Positions 54,501-62,126 are shown, counted from the stretch's first letter. The stretch: 64,000 nucleotides of DNA from Dactylosporangium aurantiacum (GCF_000716715.1 NZ_JNYJ01000025.1:62001-126000), one strand, 5' to 3'. Numbers and translations are program-made. Notes: generated from the letters alone by a model not told the origin.

Positions 54501-54767
54501 GGCCGGCCGGGCCGGGGACTCGTCCGCCGCCGCCAGCCGCAGCGCCGCGGCCCGCGCGCCGGTCAGGCCGAGCCCGGCGATCAGCCCTTCCGCCGACGCG
54601 GGCTGCGGCCGGCGGGTCCGGCCCTGCTCCAGGTCGCGCAGCGCGGCGAGGCTCATCCCGGCCCGCTCGGCCAGCTGCCGCTGGCTGAGCCCCGCCTCCC
54701 GCCGCGCCGCGCGCAGCGACCTTCCCAGTCCGGCGTCGCCGCTGCCCATCGCCCGCCCCCGTCGCAT
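51582..54767 (-). CDS. BTAD/SARP regulator with XRE, NB-ARC and TPR domains
   Basis: A 1061-residue regulator (start ATG 54767; ATG 54749 is six codons inside with GGGGGCGG upstream). An XRE-type helix-turn-helix (about 14-75; LSQRQLAERAGMSLAALRDLEQG) precedes an OmpR-like DNA-binding domain (about 105-190; VAVLGPLTVHRG) and the bacterial transcriptional activation domain (about 195-345). The NB-ARC module follows (P-loop GTAGVGKTAL near 400, LLVLDNA, SLRHLPPPAADLF). The C terminus has at least seven tetratricopeptide-like repeats. Such proteins integrate a ligand through NB-ARC/TPR and activate secondary-metabolite or stress genes. No target is adjacent; it is monocistronic. Confidence 0.93.
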   Translation of the reverse strand: MRRGRAMGSGDAGLGRSLRAARREAGLSQRQLAERAGMSLAALRDLEQGRTRRPQPASAEGLIAGLGLTGARAAALRLAAADESPARPAAPDPAPAAPEAAEPARVAVLGPLTVHRGARPVALGSRRQRLLLGRLALAGGAAVPLPELVDLLWDTEPPSAPAHAVQTYVSRLRAGLGPGGSGPAISWTPAGYRLHLGEDRLDLAGFRHRVEQARTASPAGALDLLERALSMWRGHPLADVPQLRHHPLVTAVAQERVTAALRFADLAEAAGQPGRSLPVLRDLAAAEPLHEPLHARLITALAGSDLQAAALAAYAEIRHRLVEDLGVEPGPHLRDAHRRALRREAAAPGGVHPGAPVVPAQLPPDVPGFAGRAAELAELDRIAATGTAGQPTAAIIVAICGTAGVGKTALAVRWAHRVRDRYPDGQVYLNLRGYDPDEPMTTADALRRLLRAVGVPGAEVPADVDEGAARLRSQVADRRMLLVLDNAASAEHVRPLLPGTASCTVLVTSRDQLAGLVAVHGAHRIDLGLLTVVEAGALLRRLVGARAEAEPAAAVTVAQLCARLPLALRVAAELVVSRPAATLDQLAAELGDQHRRLALLDAGGDPRGSVAAAFSWSLRHLPPPAADLFGLLALHPGADVDVYAAAALAGVPVPQARRTLWLLVRGHLLQGTAGERFAMHDLLRAYALGLGGDAAGHAARTRLFEHSTAAAAAAMDVLFPADRRHRPHVPPAATTPPLPDRETARAWLEAELPGLVATVRYAAGHGWPAHAVVLARTLYRYLVGGAAAEALVVHGAARDAAGLLGDGPGIGHAELGLGTAQQQLGRLAAAAGHFARARAAFEVAGDATGVGRARFGLGGVEQRLHRYEPATAHYRAALTIARRHGDDAGVGRTLINLGMAGYQLGDYAAAAAHQREAIAVHRRIGDRAGEATSLTDLGIIEARLGRPDAAAELHARSLALFLEVGDRHGEAWARNGLGEAAAAAGRTADALAHHTAALDTAVRAGVREQQARAHAGLGRAHRADGDPGRAREHFARALALYDDLGVPEAAQLRRDLAATTG

Positions 54768-54820
54768 CGATGCGCCCCGAACCCTAGTCGTTGCGGTGGG
54801 TCCCGGGTGGACCCGGCCGC

Positions 54821-55279
54821 TCAGGGCGCCGGTTCGGCGCCGGCGAGGTGGGCGCCCAGGGCCGCGGCGAGCTCGTCGCGGCGCTGGTCGCCGACCCGCT
54901 GGTCCTCGGGCACGCCGAGGTGGCCGAAGATCCGCGGGCCGATCCGGTCGGCGGGCAGGTCGGCCGGGCGCGGGATCACGTGGAAGTGCACGTGGGCGAA
55001 GCCTTCCTTCTCGGCGAACTGCACGACGTAGGTCTTCGGGCAGCCGGTCACCGCCCGCAGCGCCCGGGACAGCCGCACCTGCCAGGTGCCGAGCGTGGCC
55101 GCCTCGGCGTCGGTCAGCTCGGCGATCGACGTGACGTGGCGGCGGGGCACGAGCACGAGCCAGCCGGGCAGCGCCGTGTCGAAGCAGTGCGCGACCCGCC
55201 AGTGCTCGTCGGCGGCGACGCGTTCCGCCGCCGGCAGTTGGGCGAGGTCGCGGTTCATGCGGCACGAGAAGCACTCCAT
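54821..55279 (-). CDS. HIT-family protein
   Basis: A 152-residue histidine-triad nucleotide-binding protein. The triad motif HVHFHVIPR is at about 97-105. Two Cys at the start (MECFSCRMN) and His residues give a possible zinc site, as in Hint-type proteins. It binds or hydrolyses purine nucleotides. It lies between the BTAD regulator and the hydrolase gene, both on the same strand. Confidence 0.93.
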   Translation of the reverse strand: MECFSCRMNRDLAQLPAAERVAADEHWRVAHCFDTALPGWLVLVPRRHVTSIAELTDAEAATLGTWQVRLSRALRAVTGCPKTYVVQFAEKEGFAHVHFHVIPRPADLPADRIGPRIFGHLGVPEDQRVGDQRRDELAAALGAHLAGAEPAP

Positions 55280-55309
55280 CCACGGAGGTTAGCGGCCGGC
55301 CCGCTGCGG

Positions 55310-56173
55310 TCAGGCTCTGCCCGCGGTCGCCGCGGCCGGCCGGGCGGGTCCCGGCGGGCAGAACCCGGCGACGAGGTCGGCGAGCGCCGCCGGCGCCGTG
55401 AGCGGGTACAGGTGGTCGCCGTCGACGGTGACGACGGTGGCGCCGGGGACGAGCCCGGCGAGCCGGGCGATGAGCCGGTGGAACGGCGCCGGGCTCGCGC
55501 CGCCCTGGATGAACAGCACCGGCAGGCGCAGCCGGGTCACGCCGGGCACGTCGAGGGTGTACGCGTTGATCGCCGGGATCTCGTCGCTGAACAGGTATCC
55601 GCTGCGCTCCTGCGCGCGCCGCACCGCCGCCGCGCCGAGGGCACGGGTCATGACCTCGCGGTACGCGGGACCGCACACGCCGGTCATGAACAGGTCGTAC
55701 GCGTCCGGCACGGCGCCGCGGGCGGCCGCGGCCAGGGCGCCGCCGAGGGCGGGGCCGAGCATGGCGCGGAGGGTCTCGTGGTCCTCGGGCGCGGCCAGGG
55801 TCTCGATCAGCGGGGGTTCGCTGAGCAGGAGGGTGCGGACCAGCCCGGGGTCGTCGAGGGCGAGCTGCAGCGCGATGGTGCTGCCCGAGGAGTGGGCGAG
55901 CACGTGTGCGGGTGCGGCGTCGAGGTGGCGCAGCAGCGCGGCGGCGTGCCGGGCGTGGTCCGCGATCCGCAGGCCGGCCGGTGCGGGTGCACCGGTGTAG
56001 CCGGCGCGGACCATGCGGATCACGCGGTATCCGCGCAGCGCCGGCTCGGCGGCCAGGGGCGTGAACCAGTCCGCGGACCCGCTGGCGTGGATCAGCAGCA
56101 GGGGCGCGCCGTCGCCGCCGGAGTCGGTGTAGGTGATCTCGGCGCCGTCGATGGTCCAGGTGGTGAGTGTCAT
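55310..56173 (-). CDS. Alpha/beta hydrolase
   Basis: A 287-residue alpha/beta hydrolase, start ATG 56173 with GAGGAG. The nucleophile elbow is AHSSGS, the oxyanion loop HASGSADW, and a His in GDHLYPL closes the triad; the acid is probably an Asp/Glu near LFIQGGASP. It is in tandem with a VOC protein gene 17 bp upstream, both under the TetR-controlled divergent region. The substrate is unknown. Confidence 0.9.
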   Translation of the reverse strand: MTLTTWTIDGAEITYTDSGGDGAPLLLIHASGSADWFTPLAAEPALRGYRVIRMVRAGYTGAPAPAGLRIADHARHAAALLRHLDAAPAHVLAHSSGSTIALQLALDDPGLVRTLLLSEPPLIETLAAPEDHETLRAMLGPALGGALAAAARGAVPDAYDLFMTGVCGPAYREVMTRALGAAAVRRAQERSGYLFSDEIPAINAYTLDVPGVTRLRLPVLFIQGGASPAPFHRLIARLAGLVPGATVVTVDGDHLYPLTAPAALADLVAGFCPPGPARPAAATAGRA

Positions 56174-56190
56174 GATCGTTGCTCCTCTGG

Positions 56191-56577
56191 TCAGGCGGTC
56201 TCGTCGGCGTACAGGCGGATCTCGATGCCGTCGGGGTCGTGCAGCCCGACGAGGACGGCGCCGCCCCGGTGACCGGTCACGACGCCGCCGTGGGCCTGGC
56301 CGAGCTCGTCGAGCCGGTGCCGCCACGCCTGGACGGCGTCCCTGGTGGGCACGGCGAGCGCGATCGGGTCGAAGCCGGCGAGCGCCGCGGCCCGTGGCGG
56401 GTCGTGGCGCAGCGCCAGCCGGATCCCGCCGGCGGCGAGGGCGAGCCCTTTGACGACGCCTTCCTCGACGAACTCGATCTCGACGTGCAGGCCGAGGACG
56501 GTCGTGTACCAGGCGCGGCTGCGGTCCAGGTCCGAGACGGGCAGCTTGACGTGGTGAAAACCGGACAGGTCGGGCAT
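56191..56577 (-). CDS. VOC-family (glyoxalase-like) protein
   Basis: A 128-residue single-domain VOC protein (FHHVKLPVSDLDRSRAWYTTVLG; DPDGIEIRLYAD). Metal ligands would be the N-terminal His, a His in LRHDPPR and the Glu of IEIRLY. First gene of the VOC-hydrolase pair, divergent from the TetR gene across 58 bp that hold two operator-like repeats. Confidence 0.9.
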   Translation of the reverse strand: MPDLSGFHHVKLPVSDLDRSRAWYTTVLGLHVEIEFVEEGVVKGLALAAGGIRLALRHDPPRAAALAGFDPIALAVPTRDAVQAWRHRLDELGQAHGGVVTGHRGGAVLVGLHDPDGIEIRLYADETA

Positions 56578-56593
56578 CGCGCCTATCCTTTCG

Positions 56594-56632
56594 CTAGAAG
56601 CGCCTCTAGTAATTGACTAGGGTAGCCTCTAG
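56594..56632. promoter_or_regulatory. Tandem TetR-type operators
   Basis: CTAG-N4-GCCTCTAG occurs twice in the same orientation (56594-56609 and 56617-56632; 12 of 16 bases identical, 23 bp apart). The first contains an inverted CTAGA/TCTAG pair. An outer 8-bp inverted repeat TCGCTAGA/TCTAGCGA (56591-56598, 56628-56635) spans both and reaches the TetR start codon. A TAGGGT -10 (56618-56623) for the TetR gene lies inside the second copy. Confidence 0.7.
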
Positions 56633-56635
56633 CGA

Positions 56636-57313
56636 ATGACGGATGCTGTCAAGCGCGTGAAGAAACCCGACAGTGCCCCGGGGCCGGCCCGCGGCACGAA
56701 GCGGGCCGAGCAGGCGCGCGCCACCCGCCGGCGCATCGTCGCCGCGGCCACCGAGCAGTTCGTCGCGCACGGCTACGGCGCGGCACTGCTGGACCAGGTC
56801 GCCGAGCGGGCCGGCGTCGCGATCCAGACGGTGTACTTCCACTTCGGCAACAAGCGCACCCTGCTCAAGGAGGCCCTCGACGTCGCCGCCACCGGCGACG
56901 ACGAGCCGGTCCCGGTGCTGGAGCGGCCGTGGGTGGCGCAGCTGCGGCAGGAGCCCGACCCGCGGCGCGTCATCGCCCTGTGGGTCGCCCACGGCCGCAC
57001 CATCGTGCAGCGCGTCGCCCCGCTGATGCGGGTCGTGCGCGGCGCCACCGGCACCGACCCCGAGCTGGCCGCCCAGTGGGACACCAACCAGCAGCAGACC
57101 CGCACCGCGTACGCGATGCTCGTGCAGCTGCTCGCCGAGCGCGGCGCGCTCAACCCGGCACTCACCGCCGAGCAGGCCCGCGACGTCGCCTTCGTCATCG
57201 GCAACGTGGAGAGCTACCTGCAGTTCAGCGACGTCTGCGGCTGGACCCTCGACGAGTGGCAGGACCGCACGACGACCGTCCTGACCGCGACCCTGCTGCC
57301 GCCCGGCCGGTGA
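56636..57313 (+). CDS. TetR/AcrR-family regulator
   Basis: A 225-residue repressor. The N-terminal helix-turn-helix is complete (RRRIVAAATEQFVAHGYGAALLDQVAERAGVAIQTVYFHFGNKRTLLKEAL), preceded by a basic Lys-rich arm. The C-terminal ligand domain is of the TetR_C type (FVIGNVESYLQFSDVCGWTLDEW). It is divergent from the VOC-hydrolase pair and probably represses both directions through the tandem sites between them. Confidence 0.94.
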   Translation: MTDAVKRVKKPDSAPGPARGTKRAEQARATRRRIVAAATEQFVAHGYGAALLDQVAERAGVAIQTVYFHFGNKRTLLKEALDVAATGDDEPVPVLERPWVAQLRQEPDPRRVIALWVAHGRTIVQRVAPLMRVVRGATGTDPELAAQWDTNQQQTRTAYAMLVQLLAERGALNPALTAEQARDVAFVIGNVESYLQFSDVCGWTLDEWQDRTTTVLTATLLPPGR

Positions 57314-57330
57314 CGGCTACCCGGTGACGG

Positions 57331-60204
57331 CTACTCCTGCGCGAGGAGCTGGGCAGTGGGCAGCCGGTGCAGCATGGCGATCGGCACCGACATGGCCAGG
57401 GTCGACACCACCACACCGGCCGCGAACGCGGCCACCGCGCACCACACCAGCGGCGCGGTGACGGCACCGGCGAAGACGGCGGCGGCGCCGAGCCCGAGGG
57501 CGGCGCCGGCGGTCCCACCGAAGGCGCCCATGGTGACCGCCTCGGTGCCGACCATGCGGCGCAGCGTCGCGTCGGGCCAGCCGGTCGCGCCGAGCAGGGC
57601 CAGCTCCGTCGCGCGTTCGGAGATGTTCAGGTACAGCACGTCGCTGACCGAGGCGATGCCCAGCACGATCGTGACGATGACGGCGAGGTAGTCCACGGTG
57701 CGCGCCTGCACCGCGACGGCCTCGCCGAGCAGGGTGCCCACGACGGCGCCGCGGAACGCGAACGTGATGGCCAGCAGCATGGTCAGCGCGGCGACGCCGA
57801 TGGCGAGGCTCGCCGCGCCGAGCGCGGTGCGGCCGGGCGTCCGGGCCAGGTTCGCCAAGGCGAGCCCGGGCACCCGGCGCGGGGTCCGCCGGCGGGCCGA
57901 CGGCGCCGACACGGCGGGACGCACGGCGACGGCCGGGTCGGCGCGGGCCGCCCGCCAGGCGGGCCAGATCCCGGCCGCGACGGACAGCAGCACGGCGACC
58001 GGCACCGCGAGCAGCGCGTGCAGCCAGCCGATGTCCAGCCCGAAGGCGAAGGCTATCGGCACCGCCAGGACCGTGCCGGCCACACCGGCGGCCAGGCCGA
58101 CGCCGACGACCTCGGTGAGCAGCAGCCGCAGCAGCTGCCGCCGGCTCCAGCCGAGGCAGGCCAGCACGCCCAGGTCGGCGCGGCGGGAGCGGGTGGCGGC
58201 GTTGGTGGCGTTGAGCACGGCGAGCGCGCACACGGCCAGGACCAGCCCGGACAGCAGGGCGCTCTTGCGGTCGGCGGCGCGCACCAGCACCGCCGCGACG
58301 CCCTTCTTCACCCACGGCTCGTCGACGGCCAGGTCGGGCCGGCCGAAGCGGCCCGCCGGGTAGTGCACGGTGACGCCCGTCGGCGACGAGCCGAGGGTGA
58401 TGTCGACCTGCAGGCCGGTGCGCTCGGCGATGCGTTCGGCGACGAGCCGGACCCGTTCCCGGGAGGCGGCGTCGGTGCCGATGTCGCCCGCCAGCCGCAC
58501 GCGCACCATGCTGATCGGTGCGGCCCGGTTGAGCTGGTACTCGGGGTAGCCGGGCTCGGTGCCGTAGCCGTCGGGGCCGAAGATGGCCGGCAGCGCGCCC
58601 ATCGTGGTGAGCATGAGCGGCGGCTGGCTGAGCAGCCCGCTGACGTTGGCGTTGGGCTCCAGGCGCCGGCCGCCCAGCGCGCGGCGGGACGCGTCGTCGG
58701 CGCCTTCGGCACCGGGGTTGAAGTACGTGTCCATCGGCACCGCGGACAGGGCGCTGCCGAGCTGGATGCGTTTCGGGTCGAACGTGCCGACGGCGTCGAT
58801 CGTGACGTCGGGCATGACGATGTCGCCCACGCCGACGTCGTGCTCGGCGACGATGTTCGGGTGGGCGGCGACGCCCCCGCGCACCCCGGTGTCGGCGAAC
58901 TCCATCGGCACCGGGTGGCCGGAGTCGCCGGAGTCGGCGCCCTGGCCCCAGATCTTCAGGTCGTACGGGACCTGGCGGGTGCGCAGGCCGTCGCCGTCGG
59001 GGTCGGTCGCGGCGGGGCCGACGGTCCAGAACCGGTCCAGCCACACGGTGTTGGACACCGCCATGTCCTCGGCGCCGTGCTGCAGGGGGTGCCGCATCCG
59101 GTCGACGAGGTCGCGGTAGGGTCCGTCGATGGTCACGGTCCGGGTCTGCACCGACCGGCCGGGCCGGCCGAGCAGGGCGGCGCGCAGCGCCTGGTTGTCG
59201 GTGCCGGTGCGGACCAGCTGCACCGCGTCGCCGCCCATGCGCTGGACGTCCAGCTCCAGCCGGGCGTCGATCTGCGGGCTGTCGGCGACGAGGATCGGCA
59301 GCGCCGAGTACGGGTACGGCATGCCGTCGAGCCGTCGCTGCGGCGGTACCTCGCCGGGGGTGAAGTAGCGGCCGGACGTGACGGCCTTGTCCAGCCCGGC
59401 GAGCGCCGCCTCCGCCTGCGGGTCGACGGCGGCCATCAGGAACGGCACCGACCACGCGAGGGTCACCGCCGGAACGGCCGGCCGGCCCAGCTCGTCGGCG
59501 GATCCGGGGCCGCCGACGCAGGTCAGCGAGGAGCGCCCCTGCGGGTCGGTCGGGTCGATCCAGTCCCGCTGGCCGATGGACGGCACGTACGGGCAGATCC
59601 GGGTCCGGCCGCCGTCCGGGTCGAGCTCCTCCGGCGGCGGCGCGCCCTCGCCGCTGCGCCATTCCGACAACGGCTTCTGGTAGAGCACGTTGCGGGTGGC
59701 GTACAGGTACGCCGCCCCGTCGGGGATGCGGGACAGGCCGGCGTCGGTGACCCAGGTCGGCTGGACGCGCAGCACCTGCCGCTGCGCGGCCGGGTCGAGG
59801 TCGCCGGCGAGGTCGACCCTCACCGGGACGGTCCGCATGATGTAGCCGATGACCGCGACCGGCGCGGCCACGGCCACGTCGCGAATGCCCTGGATCTCCC
59901 GCCATTGATCGACGGTGATACCGCCGCGCATTCCGGCGAGCTGCCCGGACTGCACCAGGTTGCGTTGCCGCTCCAGTTCCAGGGCGCTGCCGCCGGGGCG
60001 GATCAGGATGTCGTACGCGGGGCGGAAATTGGCCTGCACGGTGCCGACCGCGTCCAGCCGGGCGGTGACGGCCGCGGCGGTGAGCACGGTGAACCCGACG
60101 ACCGCCACGGTGATCATCGACAGCAACGCCAGTGACCGGCGGGCCTGCCGGCGCCAGTGCGCGACGGCCATGCCCAGCACGGTGTGCGGCGTCGATCGAG
60201 ACAT
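57331..60204 (-). CDS. FtsX-type ABC transporter permease (large)
   Basis: A 957-residue membrane protein, start ATG 60204 behind GGGGGAG. TM1 is residues about 25-47. A ~600-residue extracytoplasmic region follows, with Cys pairs. Then the first FtsX core (about 665-780; NATNAATRSRRADLGVLACLGWSRRQLLR), an Ala/Arg cytoplasmic stretch and the second FtsX core (about 830-957; ISERATELALLGATGWPDATLRR). No ATPase gene is adjacent. Its promoter carries the same LacI-type operator as the arabinofuranosidase gene. Confidence 0.9.
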   Translation of the reverse strand: MSRSTPHTVLGMAVAHWRRQARRSLALLSMITVAVVGFTVLTAAAVTARLDAVGTVQANFRPAYDILIRPGGSALELERQRNLVQSGQLAGMRGGITVDQWREIQGIRDVAVAAPVAVIGYIMRTVPVRVDLAGDLDPAAQRQVLRVQPTWVTDAGLSRIPDGAAYLYATRNVLYQKPLSEWRSGEGAPPPEELDPDGGRTRICPYVPSIGQRDWIDPTDPQGRSSLTCVGGPGSADELGRPAVPAVTLAWSVPFLMAAVDPQAEAALAGLDKAVTSGRYFTPGEVPPQRRLDGMPYPYSALPILVADSPQIDARLELDVQRMGGDAVQLVRTGTDNQALRAALLGRPGRSVQTRTVTIDGPYRDLVDRMRHPLQHGAEDMAVSNTVWLDRFWTVGPAATDPDGDGLRTRQVPYDLKIWGQGADSGDSGHPVPMEFADTGVRGGVAAHPNIVAEHDVGVGDIVMPDVTIDAVGTFDPKRIQLGSALSAVPMDTYFNPGAEGADDASRRALGGRRLEPNANVSGLLSQPPLMLTTMGALPAIFGPDGYGTEPGYPEYQLNRAAPISMVRVRLAGDIGTDAASRERVRLVAERIAERTGLQVDITLGSSPTGVTVHYPAGRFGRPDLAVDEPWVKKGVAAVLVRAADRKSALLSGLVLAVCALAVLNATNAATRSRRADLGVLACLGWSRRQLLRLLLTEVVGVGLAAGVAGTVLAVPIAFAFGLDIGWLHALLAVPVAVLLSVAAGIWPAWRAARADPAVAVRPAVSAPSARRRTPRRVPGLALANLARTPGRTALGAASLAIGVAALTMLLAITFAFRGAVVGTLLGEAVAVQARTVDYLAVIVTIVLGIASVSDVLYLNISERATELALLGATGWPDATLRRMVGTEAVTMGAFGGTAGAALGLGAAAVFAGAVTAPLVWCAVAAFAAGVVVSTLAMSVPIAMLHRLPTAQLLAQE

Positions 60205-60244
60205 GCGGCTCCCCCGGTTGCGCGGCCGATCCACGAGCCTTCGC

Positions 60245-60272
60245 ATGTTATCGCTCACACCTACCCAGTCAA
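60245..60272 (-). promoter_or_regulatory. ftsX-type gene promoter with LacI-type operator (site C)
   Basis: Minus strand TTGACT (60272-60267), 16-base spacer, TAACAT (60250-60245). The 14-mer TGTGAGCGATAACA (60259-60246) is identical to site A of the arabinofuranosidase promoter, at the same distance (7 bases) after the -35. Confidence 0.75.
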
Positions 60273-60316
60273 GCCCGACAACATCAACGATCATGCGATA
60301 ACGAAAAACGATCGTA

Positions 60317-60370
60317 TTGACATCCAACGAACGCTCGTGTTGCATGTCGCTCACTGAGTGAGCGCTAACA
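60317..60370 (+). promoter_or_regulatory. Rightward promoter and second operator (site D)
   Basis: GTGAGCGCTAACA (60358-60370) matches the operator in 12 of 14 positions (with 60357). With CGCTCAC (60348-60354) it forms a 7-bp inverted pair around TGA. Its centre is 111 bp from site C. Upstream a rightward TTGACA (60317-60322)-N17-TTGCAT (60340-60345) could start a short RNA. No protein gene follows in that direction. Confidence 0.55.
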
Positions 60371-60383
60371 TCAAGCAGTCGTG

Positions 60384-60418
60384 ACCGCAGTGGCCGGCCT
60401 GACGCCGGCCACTGCGGT
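60384..60418. terminator. Perfect 15-bp hairpin
   Basis: ACCGCAGTGGCCGGC (60384-60398) pairs with 60404-60418 across a CTGAC loop. It terminates the leftward signal peptidase gene (stop at 60482) and would also end any rightward transcript from 60.35 kb. Confidence 0.75.
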
Positions 60419-60481
60419 GATGGGAGCAGGGCAATGCCACGGGGGAAATGGCGGCCCACCGGCGTGGCCGGATGCCGCCGG

Positions 60482-60991
60482 TCACCGGTCCGCGGTCCGG
60501 AGATCAGCGACGACCACACCGACGACGTGCCGCAGGGGCAGCAGGCCCCAGGCGCGCGAGTCGACGCTGTGCGGGCTGTCGCCGAGCACCACCATCGAGC
60601 CCGCCGGGACCAGGGCGGCCGCGCGGGGTGCCGGTGCCGCCGCTTCGAGCGGCTCGGGCACCTCGGTGCCGGCGGGCCGGTCGAGGGCCGGGAGCACGGC
60701 GTCGGGCACGGCGTCGCCGGGCAGCGCGACCAGCCGCTTGACCAGGTACGGGTTGCGGTGCACCGCCGCCGCGGCGGCCGCACCGGCCAGCGCCGCCTGC
60801 CGCAGCACGACCACCGCCCCGACGACCGGCCGGCGCCGGCGGCTCACCAGCAGCCGGTCCCCGTCCCGGTACGTCGGCTCCATGCTCGCGCCGGCCACCG
60901 TCACGATCAGCAGCGACCGGCGCACTGCCAGCACCACGGCCAGCCCACACACTCCGGCGGCGATCACCACGTACAGCCACATCTGCGACAT
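60482..60991 (-). CDS. S26-family signal peptidase (type I-like)
   Basis: A 169-residue membrane peptidase. One N-terminal helix (MWLYVVIAAGVCGLAVVLAV) is followed by the catalytic Ser in GASMEPTYRDGD and the catalytic Lys in YLVKRLVALPGD. The late GDSPHSVDSRAWG matches the family's GDNxxxSxDSRxfG. It cleaves leader or signal peptides outside the membrane. It is divergent from the MauE-thioredoxin-ABC operon, so it may process the peptide which that exporter carries. Confidence 0.9.
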   Translation of the reverse strand: MSQMWLYVVIAAGVCGLAVVLAVRRSLLIVTVAGASMEPTYRDGDRLLVSRRRRPVVGAVVVLRQAALAGAAAAAAVHRNPYLVKRLVALPGDAVPDAVLPALDRPAGTEVPEPLEAAAPAPRAAALVPAGSMVVLGDSPHSVDSRAWGLLPLRHVVGVVVADLRTADR

Positions 60992-60998
60992 TCGTGGA

Positions 60999-61021
60999 GT
61001 ATGCGATTATTCGCCGCATAC
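60999..61021. promoter_or_regulatory. Nested palindrome in the divergent S26/MauE region
   Basis: GTATGCG (60999-61005) and CGCATAC (61015-61021) are inverted arms; inside, GCGA-TTAT-TCGC is a second dyad. This AT-rich 23-bp element in a 50-bp divergent region is a candidate operator for both directions. Confidence 0.55.
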
Positions 61022-61041
61022 GGTCAACGGAGCGGGCCGCC

Positions 61042-61614
61042 GTGCTGTTCCTGCTGATCCTCATCCCGCTCGGCACCCTCGCGACCTCCGCGGCCGCGAA
61101 GCTGCGCGGGCGGGCCGCGTTCACCGGGTTCGCCACGGCCACCGCCACGCTCGGGCGCCTGCCGCGCCGCCTCGCCACCCCGGCCGCCATTGCCGTGCTG
61201 GCCACCGAGACGGCGCTGGCCGCCGCCCTCGCCGGCGCCGTCGCCGCACCCGGGCCGCTCGCGCTGCCCGCGCTGACCGCGACCACGGCCCTGTTCGGCG
61301 CCTTCACCACCGTCCTGGCCGTCGCCCGCCGCGCCGGCACCGCCGGGTCCTGCCACTGCTTCGGGCCGTCGAAGGAGCCCGTCGCGGCCCGGCACGTCGC
61401 CAGGGCCGCGGCCCTCGCCGGGCTCGCCGCCGCCGGTACCGTCGCCGCCGCCGTCGCGCCACGGGCCCTCGACCCCGCCGGTCAGCCCCCGGCGGTCCTG
61501 TTCCTCAACGCCTGCACCGCACTGGCCGCCGTCGCCGTCGCCGCCGGCCTGGACACCCTCGCCTGGCTGCTCCGGCGCCCCGGCACACCGCCGTCACCCT
61601 GGAGGAATCCGTGA
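61042..61614 (+). CDS. MauE/DoxX-family redox-associated membrane protein
   Basis: A 190-residue protein with about five membrane helices. The GTG 61042 start has GGAG nine bases upstream and places the first helix at the N terminus; an in-frame GTG at 60994 would extend the product into the divergent regulatory palindrome. The CHCFG motif (GSCHCFGPSKEPV) is the hallmark of the MauE subfamily, which supports disulfide formation together with a thioredoxin-like partner, encoded directly downstream with a 4-base overlap. Confidence 0.88.
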   Translation: MLFLLILIPLGTLATSAAAKLRGRAAFTGFATATATLGRLPRRLATPAAIAVLATETALAAALAGAVAAPGPLALPALTATTALFGAFTTVLAVARRAGTAGSCHCFGPSKEPVAARHVARAAALAGLAAAGTVAAAVAPRALDPAGQPPAVLFLNACTALAAVAVAAGLDTLAWLLRRPGTPPSPWRNP

Positions 61615-62126
61615 CCCTGCTGTACGCCGTCACCGCGGTGCTCACGGTGGCCGTCGCCGCCGACCTGCTCGTCAGCGGCGCCGTGCTGCGCCGCCTGCGC
61701 GACCTCGAGGCCCGCCTCGACCGCGACGCCGCCCCCGTCGGGCTGCCGCTCGGCGCGCCCCTGCCGGCCGCCGCGCTGCGGCACCACCCCGACCTCGCCA
61801 CCACCCCGTTGCTCCTCGGGTTCTTCTCCACCACCTGCCGGTACTGCCCCGACCAGGCGGCACTGCTCGCCGAGCGGGCCGCCGCGTACACCGGCGCCGG
61901 CATCCGCGTCGTCAGCGTCGTGGTGACCGCGCCCGGCGACGACACCACCGCCCTGACCCGCGTGCTCGGCGCCGCCGGACCGGTCATCGTCGAGACCGGC
62001 CCGGGCGAGCTCATGACCGCGTTCAGCACGTTCGGCACGCCGACGTTCCTGCACTTCGACGCCGCCGGGACGCTGACCGCCCGCGGGGTCACCGTCGACG
62101 ACGTCCCGCTGCCCGTCCGGTCATGA
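61611..62126 (+). CDS. Membrane-anchored thioredoxin-like (MauD/TlpA-type) protein
   Basis: A 171-residue protein from GTG 61611, with GGAGG upstream and a GTGA overlap with the MauE stop. One N-terminal helix (LLYAVTAVLTVAVAADLLV) anchors a thioredoxin fold. The active site is CRYC in FFSTTCRYCPDQ, and the cis-Pro loop is FGTPTFLHF. It probably passes electrons to or from MauE in extracytoplasmic disulfide chemistry. The next gene starts within its stop codon (ATGA). Confidence 0.9.
   Translation: MTLLYAVTAVLTVAVAADLLVSGAVLRRLRDLEARLDRDAAPVGLPLGAPLPAAALRHHPDLATTPLLLGFFSTTCRYCPDQAALLAERAAAYTGAGIRVVSVVVTAPGDDTTALTRVLGAAGPVIVETGPGELMTAFSTFGTPTFLHFDAAGTLTARGVTVDDVPLPVRS

Noticed and set aside
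57367..60135. 922-codon plus-strand frame opposite the FtsX-type gene
   Set aside because: Repetitive His/Arg/Gly composition, no start context and no conserved motif; antisense shadow.
60381..61030. Rightward protein gene starting GTG 60381
   Set aside because: It would be translated through a perfect terminator hairpin and antisense to the signal peptidase gene; the composition is unlike protein.
60994..61041. MauE start at GTG 60994
   Set aside because: It would leave two bases between divergent genes and translate the regulatory palindrome; GTG 61042 has a GGAG site and begins at the first membrane helix.
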